A stretch of DNA of 64,000 nt, taken from assembly GCF_047302425.1 (NCBI RefSeq), contig NZ_CP154855.1, forward strand, positions 3,348,001 through 3,412,000, read 5' to 3'. The notes beneath the pieces are model-generated. The model made no database searches. It was not told where the DNA came from and saw only the letters and a program-made list of their open reading frames with translations. The position numbers and the translations under genes are program-made. Source of the DNA: Oceanitalea sp047302425. GTDB taxonomy: Bacteria > Actinomycetota > Actinomycetes > Actinomycetales > Actinomycetaceae. Shown here piece by piece: positions 7,882 to 17,283 of the stretch; positions within the stretch are counted from its first letter, which is position 1, and each line of letters opens with the position of its first letter.

Positions 7882-9693
7882 ATGACGAGCACCTCTGGAG
7901 CGTCGCCCACCCGGCGCCCGTTGACGAAGGTGCTCATCGCCAACCGGGGCGAGATCGCCGTGCGGGTCGCGCGCGCCTGCATGGACGCCGGGATCGCCAC
8001 CGTGGCCGTCTACGCGGACTCCGACCGCGACGCCCTCCACGTCCGCCTGAGCGACGAGGCCTTCGGCCTCGGCGGCTCCCGCGCCGCCGAGACCTACCTC
8101 GACGCCGGCAAGCTTCTCGACGTCGCCCGCCGCAGCGGCGCCGACGCCGTCCACCCCGGCTACGGCTTCCTCTCCGAGAACGCCGAGTTCGCCCAGCAGG
8201 TCATCGACGCCGGCCTCACCTGGATCGGCCCGCCGCCCGCCGCGATCCGCGCACTGGGCGACAAGGTCAGTGCCCGGCACATCGCCAGCGCCGCCGGCGC
8301 CCCGCTCGTCGCCGGCACCCCCGACCCCGTCGACTCCGCCGACGAGGTCCTCGCCTTCGCCGACGAGCACGGCCTGCCGGTCGCCATCAAGGCCGCCCAC
8401 GGCGGAGGCGGGCGCGGCCTCAAGGTCGCCCGCACCCGCGAGGAGATCCCCGAGCTCTTCGACTCGGCCGTGCGCGAGGCCAAGGCCGCCTTCGGCCGCG
8501 GCGAGTGCTTCGTCGAGCGTTTCCTCGACCGTCCCCGCCACGTCGAGACCCAGTGCCTGGCCGACGAGCACGGCACCGTCGTCGTCGTCTCCACCCGCGA
8601 CTGCTCCCTGCAGCGGCGCCACCAGAAGCTCGTCGAGGAGGCTCCCGCGCCCTTCCTCACCGCCGAGCAGGACGCGCTCCTGCGCGAGGCGTCGACCGCG
8701 ATCATGCGCGAGGCGGGCTACGTGGGCGCCGGGACCTGCGAGTTCCTCATCGGCGCCGACGGCACCGTCTCCTTCCTCGAGGTCAACACCCGGCTGCAGG
8801 TCGAGCACCCGGTGACCGAGGAGGTCACCGGCATCGACCTCGTCCGTGAGCAGCTGCGTGTCGCGGCCGGTGAGCCGCTCGGCTACACCGAGGTGCCCAC
8901 CCGCGGCCACAGCATCGAGTTCCGCATCAACGGCGAGAACCCGGCCGCCGGCTTCCTCCCCTCCCCCGGCACCATCGCCTCGCTCACCTGGCCCGGCGGG
9001 CCGGGCGTGCGCGTCGACACCGGTGTCTCCGCCGGGGACACCGTCTCCGGGGCCTTCGACTCCATGCTCGCCAAGCTCATCGTCACCGGCGCCGACCGGC
9101 AGCAGGCCCTGCAGCGCGCCCGCCGGGCCCTGCGCGAGCTCGAGATCACCGGCATCCCCACGGTGCTGCCCTTCGCCCGCGCCGTCCTGGACGCGCCGGA
9201 GTTCGCCGCCGCGGACGCCTCCTCCTTCACCGTCCACACGACGTGGATCGAGACCGACTACGCCGAGCGCCTCACCCAGCTCACCGCCCCCGAGGCGCCC
9301 ACCGCCGTCACCCCGGACACCGCGGACGACGCCACCGAGCGGGTCGTCGTCGAGGTCGGCGGCAAGCGTCTCGAGGTCGTGCTGCCCGCCGGGCTGGGCA
9401 TCGGTGCCGGCCGCGGGGGACGCGGCGTGCGCCGCCCCGCCCGCCGCAGCGGCGGCCGCACCGCCTCCGCGTCGAGCAACGGCTCCCTCACCTCGCCCAT
9501 GCAGGGCACGATCGTCAAGGTCGCCGTCGAGGACGGCGCCACGGTCGAGGCGGGCGAGCTCGTCGTCGTCCTCGAGGCGATGAAGATGGAGCAGCCGCTC
9601 GTCGCGCACCGCTCGGGCACCGTGCGCGGCCTGCAGGCGGCCGTCGGTGCGAACGTCTCGGCCGGCACCGTCATCTGCGACATCGAGGAGTAG
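7882..9693 (+). CDS. accA: Acyl-CoA carboxylase alpha subunit (biotin carboxylase + BCCP)
   Basis: A 603-aa protein with a biotin carboxylase N-terminus (KVLIANRGEIAVRVARAC, HPGYGFLSENAEFA), an ATP-grasp domain with the glycine-rich loop KAAHGGGGRGLKV, and FLEVNTRLQVEHPVTEE carrying the catalytic Glu/Arg. A basic Ala/Gly-rich linker (about 510-535) leads to a biotinyl domain with E-A-M-K568-M, the lysine biotinylated by BirA. It carboxylates biotin with ATP and bicarbonate and hands the group to AccD (1039-2625). This is the AccA3-like arrangement of actinobacteria. The ATG at 7882 directly precedes the conserved N-terminus. Confidence 0.95.
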   Translation: MTSTSGASPTRRPLTKVLIANRGEIAVRVARACMDAGIATVAVYADSDRDALHVRLSDEAFGLGGSRAAETYLDAGKLLDVARRSGADAVHPGYGFLSENAEFAQQVIDAGLTWIGPPPAAIRALGDKVSARHIASAAGAPLVAGTPDPVDSADEVLAFADEHGLPVAIKAAHGGGGRGLKVARTREEIPELFDSAVREAKAAFGRGECFVERFLDRPRHVETQCLADEHGTVVVVSTRDCSLQRRHQKLVEEAPAPFLTAEQDALLREASTAIMREAGYVGAGTCEFLIGADGTVSFLEVNTRLQVEHPVTEEVTGIDLVREQLRVAAGEPLGYTEVPTRGHSIEFRINGENPAAGFLPSPGTIASLTWPGGPGVRVDTGVSAGDTVSGAFDSMLAKLIVTGADRQQALQRARRALRELEITGIPTVLPFARAVLDAPEFAAADASSFTVHTTWIETDYAERLTQLTAPEAPTAVTPDTADDATERVVVEVGGKRLEVVLPAGLGIGAGRGGRGVRRPARRSGGRTASASSNGSLTSPMQGTIVKVAVEDGATVEAGELVVVLEAMKMEQPLVAHRSGTVRGLQAAVGANVSAGTVICDIEE

Positions 9694-9758
9694 CTGATAG
9701 GTCATGAGCTGTAGCTGAGAGGACTCTGGTTGGGTCCGGCTCGCGAAGGAGGCAGCTC

Positions 9759-10620
9759 ATGGGCATGTTGGAGGTTGCTCTGGACCCGGCGACGGTGGTC
9801 GTCGCCGATGCCGCACCGCAGCACGCAACTCCTCGACCACCGCTTCCTCTGACTGCCGGACCCGCTCGCCAGCGTGAGCCGCCAGCATCCTCTCCAACGC
9901 CGCGATTCCGGACCGCGCCGCGTTTCCGCCGGCTGCTGGTCGACGTAGCCGCGGGACGTCGACCGGTCAGGCCGTGCTGGCCTGCGCGGTCGCCTTCGCC
10001 GGACGGGCACCGTCCACGCGGTCGCTGATTGCCAGGTCGCCGGGCAAGTTGACCAAGGCGACGGCCGAGTACTGGGTCAGCAGGTGGCGTGACTGCCTCC
10101 CGCCACCGCCGGCCCGATTGACGGCAACTCCCGGCAGGCTGGTCAGCACCTGGCCATCGGTGCGAGCCAGCAGGACCGTGAAGAAGGCCCAGCAGCGACT
10201 CCACGACCAGCTCAACGCGCTTTGCCCGGGGCTGTCCGCCCCGGCTGGGGCACGGTAGGTCCGTTTGCCGCGCACAGCCTGCCGATCGCCCGCTTTCCCG
10301 ACGCCGAGCACCTGTACTCCGCCACCGGGCTCGCGCCGGCGATGTACGAATCAGCGACCATCCGGCGCCGCGGGCGAATCTCCCGCCAAGGCTTGGCCGA
10401 ACACCGCGACGCACTGATGGGCATCGCCTGGGGCTTGTCGCTGTACTCGCCATCCTTCGCTGAGCGTGACGCTGAGTTGCGCGCGCGGGGCATGGCGCCA
10501 ATCCAGGCCCGCGTGGCGCTGGCGCGCAACGCTTGCCGCCTGATCTACCGCATGCTCGTGACCCAACAACCCTTCGATGAAGAGGCGTATCGTCGAGGAA
10601 GGCTCAGCCGCGGACGGTGA
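9759..10620 (+). pseudogene. Scrambled IS110-type transposase remnant
   Basis: Several pieces of an IS110-family (DEDD, RNA-bridge type) transposase lie in different frames. The start is MGMLEVALDPATVVV at 9759, the usual IS110 opening. KKAQQRLHDQLNALCPGLSAP follows at about 10177-10240. The C-terminal transposase domain is best preserved: FAAHSLPIARFPDAEHLY at about 10264, then MYESATIRRRGRISRQGL, to a TGA at 10620. The helix-hairpin-helix-like piece TDGQVLTSLPGVAVNRAG is on the minus strand (about 10118-10183), so a segment has been inverted. No intact transposase is possible. The spacer 10621-10862 shows no recognisable gene. Confidence 0.7.
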
Positions 10621-10862
10621 CGGCCACGTTAGCTATGCCGCTCGACGGCGCAACCTAGCTTGCCGCCCGTCCGCGCTGGGCCGCCCCCTACGGCGCACAC
10701 GAAAGCCTGCCGATCCACGGCGCCTGATCAGCCTGCCGACTTCGGCGGCCCCCCGGGCCGGACTCACTCATCCCGCTTCGTCGCGAACCAAGCCGAGGTC
10801 CTCGTCGACGCGCTCGGCCGATACCCCGCGCCCGGCGTCACCCTTGACTGCTCACGCGAAAG

Positions 10863-11780
10863 CTAGCCCAGCACGAGTGAGGGACCCGCCACCCGGGCGC
10901 CGCTCGCCTCGACACGGGCGCGCAGCTCGCGGTCCGCCGTCACGACGACGACGTCCGCCCCCTCCCGCACGTACCGCTCCGCCTGGGCGGCGATCGCCTC
11001 GTCCCCCTCGCCGGGTGCGTCGACGACGTCGACCCGGCCCACGCCGTCGACGGCGGGGACCGACGCGGCACCGCGCCCCCTCCCCTCCGCGACGAGGACG
11101 ACGTGCGGGTACCACGCGTGCCCGGGCAGCCCGAGCTTCTCCGCGGGCAGCCCCGCCGCAGCGAGGACGGCCAGCTCGTCGCGCAGCCGCGCGATGGCAC
11201 CGGCGCGGTCGCGCCACCAGCCGTCAGGCCGCGAGCCCATCGTGTTGGCGCCGTCGACGACGAGCACGAGCCGACGCCCGAGCAGCTCGCGCAGCGCGGG
11301 GAGCGCGTCGGCGAAGGCCGGCAGCAGCTGCCGGTCCCGGACCGCCGCGCCGTCGACCCACGCGACCCCGATGCTCTCCGGGTCGCTCACCCGCGGCTCG
11401 ATGTCCTCCACCGCCTCGGCGACGACGGTCGTGTAGGCCCAGTCGGGGTGCGCGAGGCGGTGGCTCGCCCGCACGGCCACGCCCGACGGCGGCACGGCGG
11501 CCTCCTCCCGCGCCTCGCGCAGCGCGCCCTGGACGTCCGTCTCGCCCGGGTCGACCGCCCCGCCGGGCAGCCCCCACGTACCGCCGTGGTGGCTCCACAG
11601 CGCTCGGTGCTGGAGGACGACGGCGTAGTCGTGCGGGTCGTGGGACGGGTGCGTGTCCGCCCGCCACAGCAGCAGTCCGGCGGCACCGTGACGGCCCCAG
11701 TGCCGGTACCCGCAGCGGCACTCGACCCACCCGTCACCTGGCCGGTGCGGTGGGCGCGGGTCCGGCGTCGAGTCTGCCAC
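10863..11780 (-). CDS. Nudix hydrolase fused to a NYN/PIN-like domain
   Basis: A 305-aa protein from a GTG at 11780. Residues 30-165 form a Nudix domain; the Nudix box is at about 74-96 (GAVDPGE, 7 residues, REAREEAAV), with Ala replacing the usual Gly near the end. A second domain begins near 168 with VDGANTMGSRPDGWWRDRAG and ends with DVVVVTADRELRARVEASGA. These are the acidic and T-A-D-R-E motifs of the YacP/NYN nuclease fold. The first half would hydrolyse a nucleoside-diphosphate-linked substrate and the second may cut RNA. An N-terminal CRCGYRHWG is the short Cys pair often seen before actinobacterial Nudix domains. It is divergent from dapD. Confidence 0.85.
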   Translation of the reverse strand: MADSTPDPRPPHRPGDGWVECRCGYRHWGRHGAAGLLLWRADTHPSHDPHDYAVVLQHRALWSHHGGTWGLPGGAVDPGETDVQGALREAREEAAVPPSGVAVRASHRLAHPDWAYTTVVAEAVEDIEPRVSDPESIGVAWVDGAAVRDRQLLPAFADALPALRELLGRRLVLVVDGANTMGSRPDGWWRDRAGAIARLRDELAVLAAAGLPAEKLGLPGHAWYPHVVLVAEGRGRGAASVPAVDGVGRVDVVDAPGEGDEAIAAQAERYVREGADVVVVTADRELRARVEASGARVAGPSLVLG

Positions 11781-11868
11781 CGTCCCACCCTCGCACAGCG
11801 GACGCCCGTGAGCCGGTGCACACGGACGCGGTACGGGCGGGGCCGCGCGCCCTCGTAGGCTGTGGCCC

Positions 11869-12822
11869 ATGTCGGCACGTCTTGCACGCGGTACTGGTCT
11901 GGCCACGGTGACCGAGGAGGGGACGGTCCTCGACGTCTGGTACCCCGACCCCACGGTCGACGGCGCGGAGGGCACCGCCTCCACGGCCACCACCGCGCTG
12001 CCGGTCGCCGAGCGCCGCGACGAGGCCCGGGGCGTCCACTCCCGGGTGGTCACGGCGGAGATCGACCTGGACGCCGCGCCCACGAGCACGATTGACGCCT
12101 ACCTGCGCCTCCACCTCCTGTCCCACCGCGTCCTCACGCCGGGCTCGGTCAACGTCGAGGGCATCTTCGGCGTGCTGCCCAACGTCGTGTGGACCTCGGC
12201 CGGGCCGTGCGCCGTCGAGGGCTTCGACCAGACACGGGTCCGCCTGCGGGCCCGCGACGGCCACCTCGCCGTCCACGGCGTCGACAAGTTCCCCCGGATG
12301 ACCGACTACGTCGTCCCCAGCGGCGTGCGGATCGCCGACGCCTCCCGCGTCCGGCTCGGCGCCCACCTCGCGCCCGGCACCACCGTCATGCACGAGGGCT
12401 TCGTCAACTTCAACGCCGGCACGCTGGGCCGCTCGATGGTCGAGGGCCGCATCTCCCAGGGCGTCGTCGTCGGGGACGGCACGGACGTCGGCGGAGGCGC
12501 CTCGATCATGGGCACGCTCTCGGGCGGCGGCCAGGAGCGCATCACGATCGGCCAGCGCTGCCTGCTGGGCGCCAACAGCGGCATCGGCATCTCCCTGGGC
12601 GACGACTGCGTCGTCGAGGCCGGCCTCTACGTCACCGCCGGCACCAAGGTGACCGTCGTGTCCGCGCCCGGGGACTCCGCGGCCACTCCCACCGTCGTCG
12701 CCGCGCGGGAGCTCTCGGGCCGCTCCCACCTGCTCCTGCGGCGCAACTCGGTCACCGGCACGGTCGAGGCGCTGAGCCGGGCGGGGACGGGGATCACGCT
12801 CAACGACGCCCTCCATGCGTAG
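11869..12822 (+). CDS. dapD: Tetrahydrodipicolinate N-succinyltransferase
   Basis: A 317-aa protein, the characteristic length of actinobacterial DapD. The N-terminal half is the alpha/beta domain; the second half is the left-handed beta helix with hexapeptide repeats (for example GARLAPGTTVMHEGFVNFN-like turns and MGTLSGGGQERITIGQRC). It succinylates tetrahydrodipicolinate in the succinylase branch of the lysine/meso-DAP pathway. Its product is the precursor of the substrate of the aminotransferase dapC at 15354-16493. The last 8 bp overlap the start of the next gene. Confidence 0.93.
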   Translation: MSARLARGTGLATVTEEGTVLDVWYPDPTVDGAEGTASTATTALPVAERRDEARGVHSRVVTAEIDLDAAPTSTIDAYLRLHLLSHRVLTPGSVNVEGIFGVLPNVVWTSAGPCAVEGFDQTRVRLRARDGHLAVHGVDKFPRMTDYVVPSGVRIADASRVRLGAHLAPGTTVMHEGFVNFNAGTLGRSMVEGRISQGVVVGDGTDVGGGASIMGTLSGGGQERITIGQRCLLGANSGIGISLGDDCVVEAGLYVTAGTKVTVVSAPGDSAATPTVVAARELSGRSHLLLRRNSVTGTVEALSRAGTGITLNDALHA

Positions 12823-13669
12823 CGGGCTGCTGCGCGGCACGGTCGCGGTCCTCGCGCTCGCCGCCGTCGCCGTCGCCGCCGTCGCGTTCCTCCTCACGCG
12901 GCTGGTGCCGGACCGCATCAGCGAGACCTGCGCCGTCGTACTCGACGGCGGCACGCGCCACGTCCTGGACGCGGACCAGGCCGACAACGCGGCCCTCATC
13001 ACCGCCGTCACCGTGCGGCGGGAGCTGCCCGCGCGCGCCGCGACGATCGCGCTCGCCACGGCGGTGCAGGAGTCGAAGCTGCGGAACATCGACTACGGCG
13101 ACCGCGACTCCCTCGGCCTGTTCCAGCAGCGCCCCTCGCAGGGCTGGGGCACGGCCGAGCAGGTGACCGACCCGGTCTACGCCACCAACGCCTTCCTCGA
13201 CGGCCTCGTCCAGGTGCCCGGGTACACCGAGCTGCCGGTGACCGAGGCCGCCCAGACCGTCCAGCGCTCCGGCTTCCCCGAGGCCTACGCCGACCACGAG
13301 CCCGAGGGCCGCGCCTTCGCCTCCGCGCTCACCGGCCACTCCCCCGCCTCCCTCACCTGCCACCTGCCCGAGCCCGACGACGGCGCAGACCCGGCCACCG
13401 CCGTCACCGCCCGGCTCGAGCAGGACTTCGGGATCACGACGACGGCGCAGGACGGCGCCGTCGTCGTCGAGGCCGGCGCCCTCCCCGGCGACGACGCGAC
13501 GCGGCCGGCGTGGGCGGTGGCGCACTGGGCGGTCGCGACGGCGGTCGACACCGGGGCCGGCAGCGTCGCGGTGGCAGACCAGGTGTGGCAGCGCGCCGAG
13601 GGCAACGAGGCGCAGTGGCGCCCGACGGAGGGTTCCGCGCTGCCGGCTGGCACCGTTCGCATCTCCTGA
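12815..13669 (+). CDS. Membrane-anchored protein of unknown function
   Basis: A 284-aa protein with one N-terminal transmembrane helix (about residues 7-28) and an extracytoplasmic domain. The conserved core is ATAVQESKLRNIDYGDRDSL followed by GLFQQRPSQGWGT, a motif shared by actinobacterial wall-associated hypothetical proteins. The central Glu, and the Ser/Gln-rich turn resembling the lysozyme-like 'ESG...GLFQ' motif, suggest a transglycosylase-like fold. The overlap with dapD (8 bp) implies co-expression. I infer a possible role with peptidoglycan but cannot name a reaction. Confidence 0.75.
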   Translation: MRSGLLRGTVAVLALAAVAVAAVAFLLTRLVPDRISETCAVVLDGGTRHVLDADQADNAALITAVTVRRELPARAATIALATAVQESKLRNIDYGDRDSLGLFQQRPSQGWGTAEQVTDPVYATNAFLDGLVQVPGYTELPVTEAAQTVQRSGFPEAYADHEPEGRAFASALTGHSPASLTCHLPEPDDGADPATAVTARLEQDFGITTTAQDGAVVVEAGALPGDDATRPAWAVAHWAVATAVDTGAGSVAVADQVWQRAEGNEAQWRPTEGSALPAGTVRIS

Positions 13670-13677
13670 CCTTTCGG

Positions 13678-13774
13678 ATCCCGCCACAAGCGCCGCCCCC
13701 GACACGCGACACGCCGGCGACACGCCGGGCGGAGGGCGTCCTGAGCCGGCCTCCGCTGGCGCTTGTGGCGGGAT
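13678..13774. repeat. 17-bp perfect inverted repeat with 63-bp spacer
   Basis: Bases 13678-13694 (ATCCCGCCACAAGCGCC) are the exact reverse complement of 13758-13774. The spacer has short direct repeats of GACACGC. It sits between two convergent genes and is separate from the terminator hairpin at 13809. It looks like a REP-type pair or a folded RNA end. Confidence 0.7.
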
Positions 13775-13808
13775 TCTGAAGGCCGCCCCCTGCCCCAGGC
13801 ACGCGAAC

Positions 13809-13852
13809 GCCCCGGCGGCCCGCCCCAGTGAAGGGGTGCGGGCCGCCGGGGC
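13809..13852. terminator. Terminator hairpin between convergent gene 12815-13669 and gltA
   Basis: Bases 13809-13823 pair perfectly with 13838-13852 (15 bp, nearly all G-C), and the loop can add further C-G pairs. It ends 11 bp from the gltA stop and can serve either strand. Confidence 0.8.
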
Positions 13853-13863
13853 GGCGGCGAAAC

Positions 13864-15156
<1,293 letters not shown>

Positions 15157-15314
15157 GTACTGCCTCCTCAAGGATCGGTACGCCGGCTGCTCGTGGCGCC
15201 GGCACCGTCCGCACCGTCGGAGGCGGAGGCCTCATCGGTCCGCACGGTCGTGTTGGGTGGTTCCTCCATGAAGGGTAAGCCATGCCACGCGGTGGTCCCG
15301 CCCCGGGTCGGCGC

Positions 15315-15339
15315 CGGACATGTCCGTCACGGCGTGACG
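15315..15339. promoter_or_regulatory. Adjacent palindromes upstream of gltA
   Basis: A perfect 12-bp palindrome CGGACATGTCCG (15315-15326) abuts CGTCAC-GGC-GTGACG (15325-15339). They lie between the dapC stop and the gltA promoter region, so they could be an operator for gltA or the end of the dapC transcript. Assignment is inference. Confidence 0.35.
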
Positions 15340-15353
15340 CGCGCCACGTCCGG

Positions 15354-16493
15354 TCAGGCCGGCAGCAGCGGCCCGGCGGCCAGCCGCTCGGCGGCCGCGG
15401 CGATGCGCTCGTCGCTCGCGGTGAGCGCGATGCGCACGTGCCGCGCGCCGGCCGGCCCGTAGAACTCACCGGGCGCGACGAGGATGCCGCGCTCGGCCAG
15501 GGCAGCGACGATCGTGCGGCAGTCCGCCTCCTCCGCCGTCGTGGCCCACAGGTACAGGCCCGCCTCGCTCTCGGGGGCGACGACCAGCCCGGCGGCCGCG
15601 CAGGCGGCGAGGAGCACCTCGCGCCGGGCCCGGTAGCGCTCGCGCTGGACGGCGACGTGCTCGTCGTCGTCCATGGCCGCGGCGAGCGCCGCCTGGACGG
15701 GCGCGGGCATCATCATCCCGGCGTGCTTGCGCAGCTCGAGGAGGCGGCCCACGAGCGCCGGGTCACCCGCGGCGAACGCCGCGCGGTAGCCGGCGAGGTT
15801 GGACTGCTTGCTCGCCGAGTACAGGACGAGCAGCCCCTCGTGGCTGCCGCCGCACACGCGCGGGTCGAGCAGGCTCGGCACACCCTCGGTGGCCCACGGC
15901 TCGGCCCAGCCGAGCTCCGCGTAGCACTCGTCGCTCGCGACGACGGCGCCGCGCGCACGCGCCCACTCGACGACCTTGCGCAGGTGCTCGACACCGAGGA
16001 CACGCCCGGTCGGGTTGGACGGGGAGTTGAGCCACACGAGCCGCACCGGACCGGGCCCGACGGCGGTGGTCGCGTCGGCGGGGAAGGGCTCGGCACCCGC
16101 CAGGCGCGCCCCGACGTCGTAGGTCGGGTAGGCGATCTGCGGGTGGACGACGACGTCCCCGGCTCCCAGCCCGAGCATCGCGGGCAGCAGGGCCACGAGC
16201 TCCTTGGAGCCGATGGTCGGCAGCACCTGCTCGGGGCTCAGCCCGGGCACGCCCCGGCGGCGGGCGAACCAGCCGGCCACCGACTCACGCAGGCGGTCGG
16301 TGCCCTGCGTCGTCGGGTAGCCGGGTGAGTCGGCCGCGGCGACGAGCGCGGCCTGGACCACCTGCGGCGTCGGGTCGACGGGGGTGCCGACCGAGAGGTC
16401 GACGATCCCGCCCGGGTGCGCGCGTGCGCGGTCCCGGGCGCCCGCGAGGCTGTCCCAGGGGAAGCTCGGCAGCGCGTCGCCGAACAGCGCCAC
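15354..16493 (-). CDS. dapC: Succinyldiaminopimelate transaminase
   Basis: A 379-aa fold-type I aminotransferase of the DapC type. VALFGDALPSFPWDSLAGAR is its typical start, IVDLSVGTPVDPTP follows, NSPSNPTGRVL is the cofactor-site loop, VASDECYAELGW carries the PLP-ring Asp/Tyr, and SASKQSNLAGYR contains the PLP lysine. It makes N-succinyl-diaminopimelate from glutamate and the product derived from DapD (11869). The GTG at 16493 starts only one base after the fdxA stop, so the two form an operon. Nothing suggests a defect. Confidence 0.92.
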   Translation of the reverse strand: MALFGDALPSFPWDSLAGARDRARAHPGGIVDLSVGTPVDPTPQVVQAALVAAADSPGYPTTQGTDRLRESVAGWFARRRGVPGLSPEQVLPTIGSKELVALLPAMLGLGAGDVVVHPQIAYPTYDVGARLAGAEPFPADATTAVGPGPVRLVWLNSPSNPTGRVLGVEHLRKVVEWARARGAVVASDECYAELGWAEPWATEGVPSLLDPRVCGGSHEGLLVLYSASKQSNLAGYRAAFAAGDPALVGRLLELRKHAGMMMPAPVQAALAAAMDDDEHVAVQRERYRARREVLLAACAAAGLVVAPESEAGLYLWATTAEEADCRTIVAALAERGILVAPGEFYGPAGARHVRIALTASDERIAAAAERLAAGPLLPA

Positions 16494-16494
16494 C

Positions 16495-16812
16495 TCAGGC
16501 CTGCGGCGGGAGGGCGGCCACCAGCGGGTGGTCCTTGTCGATCTGCCCCATCTTGGCCGCGCCACCGGGCGAGCCGATGTCGTCGAAGAAGTTGACGTTG
16601 GCCTCGTAGAAGGCCGACCACTGCTCGGGGGTGTCGTCCTCGTAGTAGATCGCCTCGACCGGGCAGACCGGTTCGCAGGCGCCACAGTCGACGCACTCGT
16701 CGGGGTGGATGTACAGCATCCGCTTGCCCTCGTAGATGCAGTCCACGGGGCACTCGTCGACGCATGCCAGGTCCTTGACGTCCACGCAGGGCTGCGCGAT
16801 GACGTAGGTCAC
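16495..16812 (-). CDS. fdxA: 7Fe ferredoxin (3Fe-4S / 4Fe-4S)
   Basis: A 105-aa ferredoxin from a GTG start with GAGGGAGG just upstream. The cysteine pattern C9-C17-C21-C25 (the third broken by the DECPVDC spacing) and C40-C43-C46-C50 (CVDCGACEPVCP) fits the FdxA type with one 3Fe-4S and one 4Fe-4S cluster. The C-terminal tail after residue 60 (PEQWSAFYEANVNFFDDIG) is the standard actinobacterial FdxA extension. It carries electrons in the cytoplasm. Immediately upstream of dapC, an arrangement conserved in actinobacteria. Confidence 0.95.
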   Translation of the reverse strand: MTYVIAQPCVDVKDLACVDECPVDCIYEGKRMLYIHPDECVDCGACEPVCPVEAIYYEDDTPEQWSAFYEANVNFFDDIGSPGGAAKMGQIDKDHPLVAALPPQA

Positions 16813-17055
16813 GGGTTCCCTCCCTCTGCGGCGTCGCTCCGCCGCCTGTCGGTGCCCGTCCAGTATCCCTCATCCGGCCCGCCCCGCAGTGCGCCCCGCC
16901 CGGTGGGTGGGCGGCCGGGGCAGCCCCTCCCCCGCAGTGTGCTCCCTCCGGTCCACTGTGCGCCCGGTCTACCGACCGCAGTGGACTCAAGGGGCGCATG
17001 GTCGCGGAGAGGAGCGGGCGCCCGCCGCGCTGGACGCGCGGGGGACAATGGGCGG

Positions 17056-17280
17056 GTGGAACCTCTGTGGGCGGACTGGCCGGTGGGCACGCGCGTGGTG
17101 ATCCGCTACCGGCGGCCCGAGGGCGGGTTCTCCGACGCCCTCGGTGACCTCGTCGAGGCCGACGACACCGCCGCCGTCGTCCACACGCGGCGCGGGCCGG
17201 TGCGGGTGGCGGTGGCCGACGCCGTCATCGGCAAGCCGGTGCCCCCGCCCCCGGCGCCGCGCGGGCGCCGGGGCGAGTGA
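17056..17280 (+). CDS. Small SH3-like domain protein (Rv0428c N-domain type)
   Basis: A 74-aa protein, GTG start at 17056. The whole chain matches the small beta-barrel that usually forms the N-terminus of actinobacterial GNAT acetyltransferases (VGTRVVIRYR... DLVEADDTAAVVHTRRGPVRV... VIGKPVPPPP). Here the chain stops at the Pro-rich linker, so the acetyltransferase half is missing. No frameshifted remainder is visible before the opposing gene 4 bp away. The gene could be a stand-alone domain or a truncated relic. The 240-bp region before it is shared with the divergent fdxA promoter and holds an 8-bp inverted repeat (GTCCACTG, 16951-16958 / 16979-16986). Confidence 0.65.
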   Translation: MEPLWADWPVGTRVVIRYRRPEGGFSDALGDLVEADDTAAVVHTRRGPVRVAVADAVIGKPVPPPPAPRGRRGE

Positions 17281-17283
17281 CGC

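Noticed and set aside
10621..10862. Short plus-strand frame between the IS remnant and the Nudix gene
   Set aside because: No motif or ribosome site; probably debris.
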